From NCBI GenBank assembly GCA_030706145.1, contig JAUZPB010000014.1:1-61918 (forward strand): 61,918 bases of DNA, given 5' to 3'. Positions 8,831 through 18,178 of this stretch are shown here, piece by piece. The position numbers and the translations under genes were made by a program. Origin of the DNA: Bacteroidota bacterium. GTDB lineage: Bacteria > Bacteroidota > Ignavibacteria > Ignavibacteriales > SURF-24. The notes beneath the pieces are model-generated. The model was not told the origin of the DNA, did not search any database, and saw only the letters and a list, made by a program, of their open reading frames with translations. Each line of letters starts with the position of its first letter. The stretch's first letter is position 1.

Positions 8831-10052
8831 TATTGTATCTTCAGCTATTATCTTTGCTTTCGTATTCAGCATTTATAACGATAATTTTCTTGTCGATTAC
8901 CTTGGGAGTAATTCGCTAAAGGCAATATTCCTGCTCTTTATTCTTTTCAACCTTCTTAGGATATCAAGAAATTTATTTGACCGGGAAACAATGATGGAGC
9001 TAATCCCGTTTCTGGTATTCTTTCTGGGCGATTTTTTTAACATGCTCATAAATCCCCCTGTAGGAGAAGAGCAGGGAGCAAAGCTTTTCGAGGATTCCTT
9101 GCTGCTTTTGTCTATGCTCTTTATTGTTACGTTTTTCATCAATTATAACTTAATCAAGACTCTGTATTTTATTTGGGGCAGCCTGATAGTATCTTCTGTA
9201 ATTGCTTTTTTTAACTCACCTCTTTCTAAATGGACATTCAGAAAAACTGGCGGAACAGGTGATCCTAATGAATTTGCTTCACAGATGCTTGCATTTATCT
9301 TTATTTCAATATTCTTATTTAAAAAGAACAGGAACATTGTCTTTCTGATAATTTCAATTATTGCTTTTGCTTACTCAATACTTTTTGCAGCTTCAATGTC
9401 ATCCTTTATTTTTCTTGCGGTAATTGGAGTTCTTGTCCTTCTGCGTTTCTTAAGCCTTTCTTTTGTCAAAAGCATGCTCATCTCTATTACTGCTATTGTA
9501 GCTGTTATTACGACAATAATAATGTTTCAGGACAAACTGGAGAGTTTCGAAATTATTAATAATATACTTGGCAGAACCGAAGAAACAGGAACGGCAAATA
9601 CAAGATTTAACAGCTGGAATGCTGGCTTAAAGATGGTGGCTGATAAGCCTATTTTAGGAGTCGGTCTGCATGAGTATGGTAAATATTCTCCCAAATATTC
9701 TACAAAATTTCTGGCAGAGGACTCAGTCGCTCCACATAACCTCTTTCTTGAGCTTGCAGCAGAGTCAGGACTTATTGTCTTTTTTGCTTTTGTTTTCTTC
9801 CTGTTTAACCTTATGAGCAAATATTTTTATACAATTGTCCATTCTGATTATTTCTGGATTTATATGGCCGTAACAAGCTACTTGTTAATGGGACTAACAC
9901 TTGGCCTTACATACAACAAGTTTTTCTGGCTTACAATTGCACTGCTAATGAATCTGCATCTCAAATTATCTCTGGAAAGAGAGGGCATTATTACAGAGGA
10001 TGACTTTTCTGATACATTTAATATGCAGGAACTGATAACAAAAAGAGAATAG
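8808..10052 (+). CDS. O-antigen ligase / Wzy-type polymerase
   Basis: 414 residues with about 10-11 membrane helices. A large extracytoplasmic loop between the later helices holds the Wzy_C/WaaL signature: FNSWNAGLKMVADKPILGVG followed by APHNLFLELAAESGL. In this locus, next to a Wzx flippase and a Wzc co-polymerase, it most likely polymerises the flipped repeat units; ligase activity cannot be excluded. It overlaps the flippase gene by 23 nt. Confidence 0.82.
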   Translation: MNLSKLFNIVSSAIIFAFVFSIYNDNFLVDYLGSNSLKAIFLLFILFNLLRISRNLFDRETMMELIPFLVFFLGDFFNMLINPPVGEEQGAKLFEDSLLLLSMLFIVTFFINYNLIKTLYFIWGSLIVSSVIAFFNSPLSKWTFRKTGGTGDPNEFASQMLAFIFISIFLFKKNRNIVFLIISIIAFAYSILFAASMSSFIFLAVIGVLVLLRFLSLSFVKSMLISITAIVAVITTIIMFQDKLESFEIINNILGRTEETGTANTRFNSWNAGLKMVADKPILGVGLHEYGKYSPKYSTKFLAEDSVAPHNLFLELAAESGLIVFFAFVFFLFNLMSKYFYTIVHSDYFWIYMAVTSYLLMGLTLGLTYNKFFWLTIALLMNLHLKLSLEREGIITEDDFSDTFNMQELITKRE

Positions 10053-10117
10053 ATTTCAGGTGAAATGGCTAGTCTTACCTTATGAGCTCTTTTTAAGTTG
10101 AAAACAAAAGGAACAGA

Positions 10118-11251
10118 ATGAAAATCGTTCATTTATTATCTTCTTTTAGCGCCGGCGGAGCAGAATTGCTTGTCAAGGATATTGCCCTTAATACAGATAG
10201 ATCGGTTGATGTTGAAGTCTGGGCAATGGGTAATACATCAGACGAAAACTTTGAGAAAAATTATATTGATGAGCTTTTGACACACAATATTAGAGCGGTA
10301 AATGTCGGAAAGGCTGCCGGAAGAAATCATATTTCAGCAATAATAAAATTAAGAGGGCTCCTTAAAGAAAGCAAACCGGATGTTGTAAATGCTCACTCAG
10401 AGCTATGTACATTTTATCTGGTCTTAGCTTCAATTGGTTTGGGGATATTACTATTAGAGACTATACATAATACAGTGATAAATTATGTAAGGTTACAAAA
10501 ATATTTAGCCAAGCCTTTCCTCAAAAAATTTGTAGCTATCTCTAGAAAATGTTCTGCTGTAATCCAAAGCATTCTGGGCGTTGATACAAAGGATATTGAA
10601 CTTGTTTACAACGGGATTGATATAAAAAAATTTCAACAGAAAGTAAGGACAATCGATCCAATTGTCAGTAATATTATTGTAATAGGGCGTCTGGATGTGC
10701 AGAAAGATCATCATACATTACTGAAAGCCTATAGAATATTAGTAAATGAATTGAAAGAAAACAGCTTACAGATCCCAAGACTTAACATCGTTGGCAAGGG
10801 AATACTGCTTAATGAACTCCTTAAGCTTGCAAAAGAGATGAATATTGATGAGTATGTAAACTTTCTAGGTGTCAGAAATGATATTTCAGAGCTGCTTTAT
10901 CAGAATGACCTTTGGGTAATGTCTTCAAAGTGGGAAGGACTTTCGATTGCTCTTCTTGAAGCAATGGCCTCAGGAATTCCAATAATTGCTACAAATGTCG
11001 GCAGCAATGATGAACTAATTGATAACGGTGTTAACGGAACCTTAGTCGAAAAAGAATCTCCTGAAGAACTTGCCGGCGAGATCTATAGGCTCATTTATGA
11101 CCGCGAAAAAAGATGCCGCTACTCGGAAATAGCAAAAGAAAAGGCACTCGGATTTAATATAAAGCAGTGTGCAGATAACTATACTAAACTTTATAGAAGT
11201 CTGCTTGCAACTGAACAGCCGGGACTACAACTTAAAGGATCTTCTGTTTAG
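10118..11251 (+). CDS. GT4-family glycosyltransferase
   Basis: 377 residues, GT-B fold. The N-terminal part begins KIVHLLSSFSAGGAELLVKD, the common GT4 acceptor-domain start. The C-terminal GT1-type domain has VIGRLDVQKDHHTLL and the EX7E nucleotide-sugar motif EGLSIALLEAMASGIPIIAT. It is cytoplasmic and probably adds one sugar of the repeat unit. The preceding bases include AAAGGA before ATG. Its 3' end abuts a decayed glycosyltransferase fragment; the last ~15 residues (ATEQPGLQLKGSSV) may have been altered by that junction. Confidence 0.88.
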   Translation: MKIVHLLSSFSAGGAELLVKDIALNTDRSVDVEVWAMGNTSDENFEKNYIDELLTHNIRAVNVGKAAGRNHISAIIKLRGLLKESKPDVVNAHSELCTFYLVLASIGLGILLLETIHNTVINYVRLQKYLAKPFLKKFVAISRKCSAVIQSILGVDTKDIELVYNGIDIKKFQQKVRTIDPIVSNIIVIGRLDVQKDHHTLLKAYRILVNELKENSLQIPRLNIVGKGILLNELLKLAKEMNIDEYVNFLGVRNDISELLYQNDLWVMSSKWEGLSIALLEAMASGIPIIATNVGSNDELIDNGVNGTLVEKESPEELAGEIYRLIYDREKRCRYSEIAKEKALGFNIKQCADNYTKLYRSLLATEQPGLQLKGSSV

Positions 11252-11533
11252 CTCTTCGATGACATCGATTAAAGAGATATGCGAAAACCTTAAGGAGGGA
11301 ATTCTTGTGAAGCCTGGCAATACAAGGCAGTTTATTGAAGCTATAAAGTATTTTGACAAATCGAATTATAAAGAGTTATAAGGAGTTATAAAGAGTTTTC
11401 ACTTAATGCATTCAGGAAATTTGAACTCTTTAATTCAGAATCCTACACCAGGGAGCTTCTGAATTTAATTAGTACTGTTAAAGAAAAAGAGGATCCTGAC
11501 TACATAATGGGAAAAACAGAGAATAAAAAATAA
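11238..11533 (+). pseudogene. C-terminal relic of a GT4 glycosyltransferase, frameshifted by a 10-bp repeat expansion
   Basis: The bases encode, in two frames, the C-terminal ~90 residues of a protein closely related to the intact glycosyltransferase that follows. Frame 1 (to 11381) reads TSIKEICENLKEGILVKPGN, matching ASIEEICDSGKEGFLIEPGN; frame 2 (from ~11391) reads EFSLNAFRKFELFNSESY, matching ELSLNAFNRFEFFDSESF. The frames are separated by about 20 extra bases made of two further copies of a 10-bp unit (AAGAGTTATA/AAGGAGTTAT, 11371-11397). The N-terminal two thirds are missing, so the fragment cannot be a functional enzyme. Confidence 0.8.
11371..11397 (+). repeat. 10-bp tandem repeat in the glycosyltransferase relic
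   Basis: AAGAGTTATA, AGGAGTTATA, AAGAGTT: 2.7 copies of a 10-bp unit. Removing two units restores an open frame across the relic, so repeat slippage is the probable cause of the frameshift. Confidence 0.8.
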
Positions 11534-11574
11534 AAGGAGAAGAAGAAAAGAAGAGAAAGTAGAGGGGCCATAAA

Positions 11575-12609
11575 ATGGATTATCAAAAAATACTGCTTCT
11601 AGGACCAAGGAGTAACATTAAAAACCCGAAACTAACCGGGGGCGAGATCATATTGTTCGAACAATTGATAAAAGATCTTGGAAAACTTGGCCTTGGAGTT
11701 TTGGTGATTGATACAAACATGTCAAATTATACAAATATCATCTTTGGCATTATTCAGATCTATTTACAAATATTTAAAAAGATCCGGCTTGTTGATCATA
11801 TTTCACTTCATGGTACTATTAAAAGTTATCTGTATATAGCACCATTTGTTGTTCTAATGGCGAAAATAGCAAAAAAGAAATCAAGTCTTAGGAAATTTGC
11901 TGGCAGCTTTCATGAATTCTATGAAAGAAGCGGAAAATTAAAAAAGAAATTGATCAGTATGGTATTAAAAAATGCTGACTTTACATTTTATGAGACTAAA
12001 TATCTGGTCGATTACTTTAGTAAGTGGAATGAAAGGACATACTGGTTTCCAAATGTAAGAGAAAGAGGAATTATTCCAGAAGTACCAAGGAGTTTTAGAA
12101 GAAAATTTGTCTTTATAAGTCATGTCATAAAGTCAAAGGGAATTGACATAATCTTGGAAGCTTCAGAAAAATTCGATGAAAGCTATACCTTTGACATCTA
12201 TGGCCCAATACTCAGTGATGATTATACCCCGGAGGAGCTCTCAGGAAGGAATGTATGTTATAAAGGCCCTCTTCATGCAGAAGAGGTTTTAGAGGTCCTG
12301 AATAATTATGATGTGCTTATGCTTCCTAGTTTTAAGGAAGGATATCCGGGAATAATCCTTGAAGCATATTCTCTCGGAATTCCAATTATTTCTACCTCAT
12401 TAGCATCGATTGAGGAGATATGCGACAGTGGGAAAGAGGGATTTTTAATTGAACCTGGAAATACTGAACAGTTCTGCAAAGCTGTCTTAAGCTTCAATTC
12501 AGCTACTTATGGTGAACTTTCCTTAAATGCATTTAACAGGTTCGAATTCTTCGACTCGGAATCCTTTGCTTCAAAATTCTACAAGATAATTACTTCTTCT
12601 GAATGTTAA
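11575..12609 (+). CDS. GT4-family glycosyltransferase
   Basis: 344 residues, GT-B fold. It starts KILLLGPRSNIKNPKLTGGE, and the C-terminal domain has FISHVIKSKGIDIILEASEK, FDIYGP and the EX7E motif EGYPGIILEAYSLGIPIIST. It is a paralogue of the glycosyltransferase at 14238 (shared FISHV.K.KGI, YGP, KEGYPG.I.EA) and of the relic immediately upstream, so these three arose by local duplication. An A/G-rich stretch with GAGGGG (about 11562) precedes the ATG. Donor and acceptor sugars are not predictable. Confidence 0.88.
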   Translation: MDYQKILLLGPRSNIKNPKLTGGEIILFEQLIKDLGKLGLGVLVIDTNMSNYTNIIFGIIQIYLQIFKKIRLVDHISLHGTIKSYLYIAPFVVLMAKIAKKKSSLRKFAGSFHEFYERSGKLKKKLISMVLKNADFTFYETKYLVDYFSKWNERTYWFPNVRERGIIPEVPRSFRRKFVFISHVIKSKGIDIILEASEKFDESYTFDIYGPILSDDYTPEELSGRNVCYKGPLHAEEVLEVLNNYDVLMLPSFKEGYPGIILEAYSLGIPIISTSLASIEEICDSGKEGFLIEPGNTEQFCKAVLSFNSATYGELSLNAFNRFEFFDSESFASKFYKIITSSEC

Positions 12610-12694
12610 ACCCAATTTCTGTTAAGCACAATTTCACTGAAAAAGAATGGCAAAGATTAAATGATCATATTTTTTAAGATTAAAAGTAACCGCT

Positions 12695-14191
12695 ATGAAT
12701 AAGACATACTTCAAATTACCATATTTTCTCCAGTTTTTTGTAGTAAATGCCTTTGGGCTTTCTATACGCTTTAAAAGATATAATAAAGCCTTTGCCAAGG
12801 CATTAGATGAGTACATACAACTCGACAGAGTTGAAAACTGTAAATTAAATATTGACAAAATTATTGAGGTCACAAAAGATTCCAAATTTTATTCAATAAA
12901 TAATGAACAGGATTTTTTCGGATCTCCTATACTCGATAAGGCTGCTGTAAAGAAATACTATGATAAAATTATTAATCATAAGTATGTCTATAATTATTTT
13001 CATACAAGTGGAACAACAGGCTCAGGATTGAAATTTCCTGTAAGTAAGGACTTTCTGGCCAGACAATGGGCGATTTTCTGGAAATTCAGAAGGATCCATA
13101 ATATAAGCACTACAACCTGGTGTGCTTATATGATAGGTAAAAACATTCTTGATCCGGATCGGAGAAATCCTCCATATTGGATAAAATCGTATCCAACCTA
13201 TCAGCTCTTGTTTTCCGTTTCTCATTTGAACAAAGAGACCATAGAGCAGTATTTAACTAAAATAAAGGAAAGTAAGATCTACTGGATGCATGGCTATCCA
13301 TCTACTTTAACTTATATAGCTTCCTTAATAAAGGAAGCTAAACTGGAATCACTTGCAAAGGAATTAAATTTAAAAATTATTACAACAAGCTCTGAAACCT
13401 TATATGATTTTCAGAAGCGAAATGTCGAGCAGATATTCGGATGTTGTGTCAGACAACTCTACGGTCTGACCGAAGGAGTTGCAAATATCTTTGAATGTGA
13501 GCATGGAAGCCTGCACATAGATGAGTCATTCTCTTATGTTGAATTTGTCAGAGAAGAAAACAGCTGCGAAGATTATAAGATCATTGGAAGTACATATCTG
13601 AACAAAGCATTTCCTTTAATTCGCTATGACACTGGCGATACGGTAAAACTTTTTGAGGAAAACTATAAATGTCCTTGTGGAAGAAAATCCAGAGTAGTAA
13701 AGGAGATAATTGGCCGTGAGCAGGATTACCTTATTCTCTTTGACGGAACTAAGGTCGGGGGATCGGGCTTCTTTTTCAAAAAACTAGTACATGTAAACAG
13801 GGCTCAGATCTATCAGAGAAGAAAAGGAGAAGCTATTTTCTTCCTTGTTAAAGCACCAGGCTTTACAGAGGAAGAAGAGCAACTTTTAGTAGAAGAAATA
13901 ACAAATAAATTAGGGAAAAATTTTAAATATGAAATAAGATATACTAATGACCTTATTAAGCTTAAAAACGGTAAGACAAAATTTGTAATAAATGAAATTG
14001 AGACAGGCTGTAATCTGAGCAATAATCAATTTTTATCCAATAATATAAAGAAGGAAAAACAGGAACCAAATTCGGATATTACTAATGGAAATGTTTGGAA
14101 AGAAGGTATTCAGGTGCTGGCCTTGTTTTTATTCAAATATATTATCTTCTTTTCAATACATCTCGAAAGATTCCTTAACAGCTCAGTTTAA
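12695..14191 (+). CDS. CapK/PaaK-like adenylate-forming enzyme
   Basis: 498 residues. Phenylacetate-CoA ligase/CapK family of AMP-forming enzymes: ATP-binding loop HTSGTTGSGLKFPVS at about 108-122, RQLYGLTEGVANIFECEHG in the A5-type region, RYDTGDTVKL, and a zinc-binding-like CPCGRKS. The family activates a carboxylate as an acyl adenylate. Members inside capsule and EPS loci are thought to help add acyl or amino-acid decorations to the sugar, but no product is established. The C-terminal ~45 residues are divergent and end in a hydrophobic segment (VLALFLFKYIIFFSIHL). It is flanked by glycosyltransferases in the same direction. Confidence 0.8.
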   Translation: MNKTYFKLPYFLQFFVVNAFGLSIRFKRYNKAFAKALDEYIQLDRVENCKLNIDKIIEVTKDSKFYSINNEQDFFGSPILDKAAVKKYYDKIINHKYVYNYFHTSGTTGSGLKFPVSKDFLARQWAIFWKFRRIHNISTTTWCAYMIGKNILDPDRRNPPYWIKSYPTYQLLFSVSHLNKETIEQYLTKIKESKIYWMHGYPSTLTYIASLIKEAKLESLAKELNLKIITTSSETLYDFQKRNVEQIFGCCVRQLYGLTEGVANIFECEHGSLHIDESFSYVEFVREENSCEDYKIIGSTYLNKAFPLIRYDTGDTVKLFEENYKCPCGRKSRVVKEIIGREQDYLILFDGTKVGGSGFFFKKLVHVNRAQIYQRRKGEAIFFLVKAPGFTEEEEQLLVEEITNKLGKNFKYEIRYTNDLIKLKNGKTKFVINEIETGCNLSNNQFLSNNIKKEKQEPNSDITNGNVWKEGIQVLALFLFKYIIFFSIHLERFLNSSV

Positions 14192-14237
14192 CACACTCTT
14201 TTGTCCATTGTGATTTAATATCCGGGGAGAGAACTTT

Positions 14238-15272
14238 TTGCCAAGATTTAAATTACTTATGATAGGACCTCTGCCGCCTCCTTTAGGCGGTGCAACAGTT
14301 CTTTTTGAATTATTAGCCAACGAGCTAAAAGACTGCAAAAATTGTGAATTCAAGGTATTAAACTCAAATATAAATAAATCCAATCCATTTGCTATTTTCA
14401 AACTTCTTTATCAGATATATCAGAAATCTATTGATGTTGATATAATTAACCTTCATGCCTCCTACAGGGGAGTAGTAGTTCTGGCACCGTATATGTTCCT
14501 GATCTCCAGATTACTGAAAAAGAAGCTAATCTTCAGGTTATTTGGCGGCGATTTTTCACAGTTATACCGCAGCTCTAAATTTGCTATGAAGTATTTGTAT
14601 GATAAAATACTCTTCAGGGCAGACCTTGTCCTTTTTGAAACTCAGGCTTTAGTTAGAAAATTTTCCTCTCATGGGAATGTCAGGTGGTTTCCAAACCACA
14701 GGAAGCTGGATGCTGTAGTCCCAAATAGACATATCGAGAATATTTCAAGATTGAAAATCATCTTTATTTCTCATGTAAGAAAAGAAAAAGGAATTTTTGA
14801 ACTGATCGATGCCTCAGCTCAATTACCAAATGTTTCAATTGATGTCTATGGCCCTTTTTATGATGGACTGACCCCAAAAATATTTTCGGGTTCATCAATA
14901 AATTTCTGTGGAGTAATGGAGCAGGATAAGGTAAAGGACGCATTGGTTAATTATGACGTGCTTGTTCTGCCGAGTTACAAGGAAGGCTATCCAGGAGTGA
15001 TCATTGAAGCATTTGCTGCGGGGCTTGCCATTATTTGCACTGACCTTGATACTCTTAAGGAAATGGTAACAGCAAACGAAGAAGCTATACTTGTCAGACC
15101 TAGAAATGTTGTCGATCTAATTGAGGCTATTGATCTTTTAGATAGAAACAGGCTTCTGCTTTCAAAATTGAAAAAAAACTCATTAAAAAAAGCAGAGATA
15201 TATGATTCCTCCTATTGGACTCAGAAGTTTGTCTCTTATTGTCAGGAACTGCTAAACGAATGTAACGAATGA
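14238..15272 (+). CDS. GT4-family glycosyltransferase (TTG start)
   Basis: 344 residues starting at a TTG preceded by GGGGAGAG (14223-14230). GT-B fold: KLLMIGPLPPPLGGATVLFE at the N-terminus, then FISHVRKEKGIFELIDAS, DVYGPF and the EX7E motif EGYPGVIIEAFAAGLAIICT. It is a paralogue of the glycosyltransferase at 11575. The stop overlaps the next start (ATGA). It is probably cytoplasmic and adds one sugar of the repeat unit. Confidence 0.87.
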   Translation: MPRFKLLMIGPLPPPLGGATVLFELLANELKDCKNCEFKVLNSNINKSNPFAIFKLLYQIYQKSIDVDIINLHASYRGVVVLAPYMFLISRLLKKKLIFRLFGGDFSQLYRSSKFAMKYLYDKILFRADLVLFETQALVRKFSSHGNVRWFPNHRKLDAVVPNRHIENISRLKIIFISHVRKEKGIFELIDASAQLPNVSIDVYGPFYDGLTPKIFSGSSINFCGVMEQDKVKDALVNYDVLVLPSYKEGYPGVIIEAFAAGLAIICTDLDTLKEMVTANEEAILVRPRNVVDLIEAIDLLDRNRLLLSKLKKNSLKKAEIYDSSYWTQKFVSYCQELLNECNE

Positions 15273-16537
15273 ATATAACCAAAAAAGAAAGCTCCAGAAG
15301 AATGAAAAAAAAGATAATTTTCTTTAAGATTCAGTCTTTTTCCCATATCAATGATAATGTTGAAAAAATCCTAAAGGCGAACTTCTCTGATTGCGAGATA
15401 ATTACTGTCGATCTATGGAAAAAAATACGCAAGAATATACTTCTGTTTTTAATGAACCTGTTTGCTATTGTGGCTTATCATGGTTTTGATATTCTCCTAA
15501 GAAGAAAACAAATAAACGAATGTTTATTTACAACTCCTTTTATTTTTAGGAAATTAAGGAAAATCACATATGAATACACAAATCAAAAAGATGTGTTATT
15601 TACTTTTCAAACACAGTCATTGTTTGATGGCAGCCATAGCAGTGGATCTATAAAACATTTCCTTTATACTGACCATACTTTTATTCAAAATCTAAATTAT
15701 CCTGATTTTAAGAGAACACGAATGCCCTCAAAGACGTGGCTGCAATTTGAAAGGGATATATATAATAATGCCGATGTGAATTTTACAATGAGCAGCAATA
15801 TATCAAACTCTCTTCTTGGGGATTATGATATTTCACAAGAAAACGTTCAACTTATCGGAGCTGGCAGTAATATTAAACTAGATCCAATTATGCTGGAGGA
15901 AAGAAACTATGAGGCTAAAAGGATAATTTTCGTCGGCAGAGATTGGAAAAGGAAAGGCGGACCTATACTGGTAAGTGCATTTGAAAAGATTCTGGATGTC
16001 CATCCTGATGCACAGTTAGTCATTATCGGCTGTAAACCTGACATACACCTAAAGAACGTTACAGTTACTGGTGGTATTTCCTTAAATGAAGTTTCAAAGT
16101 ACTATTCACAGTCTTCAATTTTTTGTCTTCCTACAAGGATTGAACCTTTTGGTATTGTTTTTCTTGAAGCTATGATGTACAGCCTTCCTGTCGTAGCAAC
16201 TAATGTGGGGGCTATACCGGACTTTATTGGTGAGGAAAATGGAATATTGGTAGAGCCAAATAATGTAGAACAAATATACGAGGCTCTTCTAAAACTACTT
16301 AATGACATTTCACTTTGCAGAAACCTAGGCAAACAAGGATTCAAGAAATACCAGGAAAAGTATACCTGGGAAAAAGTTGGCCTTAAGATGGCAGCGTCCA
16401 TTAAAACAGTATTATTTAAGAATGAAAAATCTCCAGATACACTGTATAATCATAAGCAAACTAATAGTATACAAAGTAAACCTAAACACCTGACTGGTTT
16501 CATAAATGCAAATTTCAAAAATAATACTTTATTATAA
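15269..16537 (+). CDS. GT4-family glycosyltransferase
   Basis: 422 residues. The GT1-type C-terminal half has VGRDWKRKGGPILVSAFEKI, LPTRIEPFGIVFLEAMMYSL (EX7E) and VVATNVGAIPDFIGEENGIL. The N-terminal half (to ~200) is divergent and includes TDHTFIQNLNYPDF and YNNADVNFTMSSN, as in enzymes of EPS clusters. The ATG overlaps the previous stop by 4 nt; an internal ATG at 15302 (MKKKIIFFK) is an alternative start. The last ~32 codons overlap or lie beside the start of the next gene. Confidence 0.85.
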   Translation: MNITKKESSRRMKKKIIFFKIQSFSHINDNVEKILKANFSDCEIITVDLWKKIRKNILLFLMNLFAIVAYHGFDILLRRKQINECLFTTPFIFRKLRKITYEYTNQKDVLFTFQTQSLFDGSHSSGSIKHFLYTDHTFIQNLNYPDFKRTRMPSKTWLQFERDIYNNADVNFTMSSNISNSLLGDYDISQENVQLIGAGSNIKLDPIMLEERNYEAKRIIFVGRDWKRKGGPILVSAFEKILDVHPDAQLVIIGCKPDIHLKNVTVTGGISLNEVSKYYSQSSIFCLPTRIEPFGIVFLEAMMYSLPVVATNVGAIPDFIGEENGILVEPNNVEQIYEALLKLLNDISLCRNLGKQGFKKYQEKYTWEKVGLKMAASIKTVLFKNEKSPDTLYNHKQTNSIQSKPKHLTGFINANFKNNTLL

Positions 16538-18137
16538 TACTGTTAAATACCTCAGGTTTGTGCAGACTTTTGGAAGGGTCTTTTCAACCTTGAAGAAAAG
16601 ATATTTGAGTAGTAGTGTATCCAAAGTACATCTGGATAATAAGCAATATAAGTTATGCTACAAAGTCTCCTTTATTCAGCAGGATCCCTGGAACTGCAGG
16701 GAACATATAAATGAAAATCGTTTTACTTTCCTCAGTATTGAAAAAACCTTTCCCCATGAGAAGATCGATTGGTCAAGTGAGGATATGCCACTACTATGGA
16801 GGTTTTACCTTCACTATTTCAATTATCTGCATCTGTTAAAGGAAAATGAAAGAGTTCAACTATGCAAAGATTGGATAAAGGCAAATGGACCTGGGAAAAC
16901 AGTAGGATGGCACTCATATCCCTTGTCACTTAGGATTGTTAACTGGTGCAAAGCCCAGATGAATGACCCCGAGATCAATAGCAGCATTTTTAGCCAGGCA
17001 GATTATCTCTATAAGAATATCGAAAGCTATCACCCTGGAAATCATATTCTTGAGAATGCACGGGCTCTTGTCTTTGCAGGTTTATATTTTGAAAAAGAGG
17101 AGAGAGCAAGAAAATGGTTCAAAACAGGTATGAGAATTCTTGAAAAAGAGTTAAGATTGCAAGTGCTTGATGACGGCGGTTATTTTGAAAGAAGTACTAT
17201 GTATCATGCTCTGATGTTTGAATGTGTTTTGGATATAATGAATATTTTACCGGATGACTTGACCAAAATAAATAACTTCTTTTATGACATCGCCTCTAAA
17301 ATGAGCATATTTTTAAGGTCAATGACTCATCCGGATAAAAAAATTGCTCTGTTTAATGATTCAACTTTTGAAACAGCCTTGCCAACAGATGAACTTCTTA
17401 AGTATTATTTTAATTTGACAAAGCTTCCTGTTAGGCAAAAAAATGCTTTCCCCGACGCAGGTTATTATATATTCAATGATAGTAATATGTACATGACAAT
17501 AGATGCGGGTCCAATTGGTCCTGATTTCCTTCCGGCTCATGCGCATGCAGATATCTTTAGTTATGAGTTATCCTTGTATTCTAAAAGAATAATTGTTGAC
17601 AGTGGTGTTTATGAATATCAGGCTGGTGAAATGAGGGACTATGTAAGAAGCACTCGTGCCCATAATACAGTGACTGTGGATGATAAAAGTCAGGCTGAAT
17701 GCTGGGGCAGCTTCAGAGTTGCAAGAAGATATCCTCCCGGCAGTATTGTTTTCGATCATGGCGATAATTACTGGTATTTTAAGGGAAGGTTTGATGGCTA
17801 TGATTCTCTGATTGGAGATAAAATTTCGCATAAAAGAACAATTATCTCAGAACCCAGAAATAAAAGTTTATTAGTTGAAGATATTATATCTGGCTTTGGA
17901 AATCACAAGGTAAAAAGCTACATACATTTTCACCCCGATATAAAGTTTCAGTTTGTTGATAATCTGATCATACTGAATTATGATAACAAGAAAATTAAAC
18001 TCCTTGTTGAAAATGGCGCATTTCATTTTGAAAAAGGATGGTACTGTCCCCGTTTTGGCGAAAAAATTCCGAATAATGTTTTGGTGATGACTGCTGAGAG
18101 CTTACCTGCTCAATTATCCTATTTAATTTCATACTAA
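16506..18137 (+). CDS. heparinase II/III-family protein (polysaccharide lyase-like)
   Basis: 543 residues. The start ILYYNTVKYLRFVQTFGRVF is the usual opening of the heparinase II/III-like proteins found in EPS clusters. The N-terminal alpha/alpha-toroid includes GNHILENARALVFAG and DGGYFERSTMYHALM. The C-terminal beta-sandwich has AHAHADIFSYELSLYSKRII, STRAHNTVTVDD and the following WGSF. There are conserved His/Tyr candidates for catalysis. No signal peptide is visible, which is common for these locus-linked members and leaves their site of action unclear. The family cleaves uronic-acid-containing polymers by beta-elimination. It overlaps the preceding glycosyltransferase by 32 nt. Confidence 0.85.
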   Translation: MQISKIILYYNTVKYLRFVQTFGRVFSTLKKRYLSSSVSKVHLDNKQYKLCYKVSFIQQDPWNCREHINENRFTFLSIEKTFPHEKIDWSSEDMPLLWRFYLHYFNYLHLLKENERVQLCKDWIKANGPGKTVGWHSYPLSLRIVNWCKAQMNDPEINSSIFSQADYLYKNIESYHPGNHILENARALVFAGLYFEKEERARKWFKTGMRILEKELRLQVLDDGGYFERSTMYHALMFECVLDIMNILPDDLTKINNFFYDIASKMSIFLRSMTHPDKKIALFNDSTFETALPTDELLKYYFNLTKLPVRQKNAFPDAGYYIFNDSNMYMTIDAGPIGPDFLPAHAHADIFSYELSLYSKRIIVDSGVYEYQAGEMRDYVRSTRAHNTVTVDDKSQAECWGSFRVARRYPPGSIVFDHGDNYWYFKGRFDGYDSLIGDKISHKRTIISEPRNKSLLVEDIISGFGNHKVKSYIHFHPDIKFQFVDNLIILNYDNKKIKLLVENGAFHFEKGWYCPRFGEKIPNNVLVMTAESLPAQLSYLISY

Positions 18138-18178
18138 TACCTGTTGACAAAAAGTAATTCTATTGGAGATGATTGTTG

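Noticed and set aside
18144-18172. TTGACA before the WbuB-like glycosyltransferase as a promoter
   Set aside because: The -10 at 16-18 bp (GATGAT-like) is poor and would overlap the ribosome site; the gene is 41 bp after the previous one and is better explained by operon readthrough.
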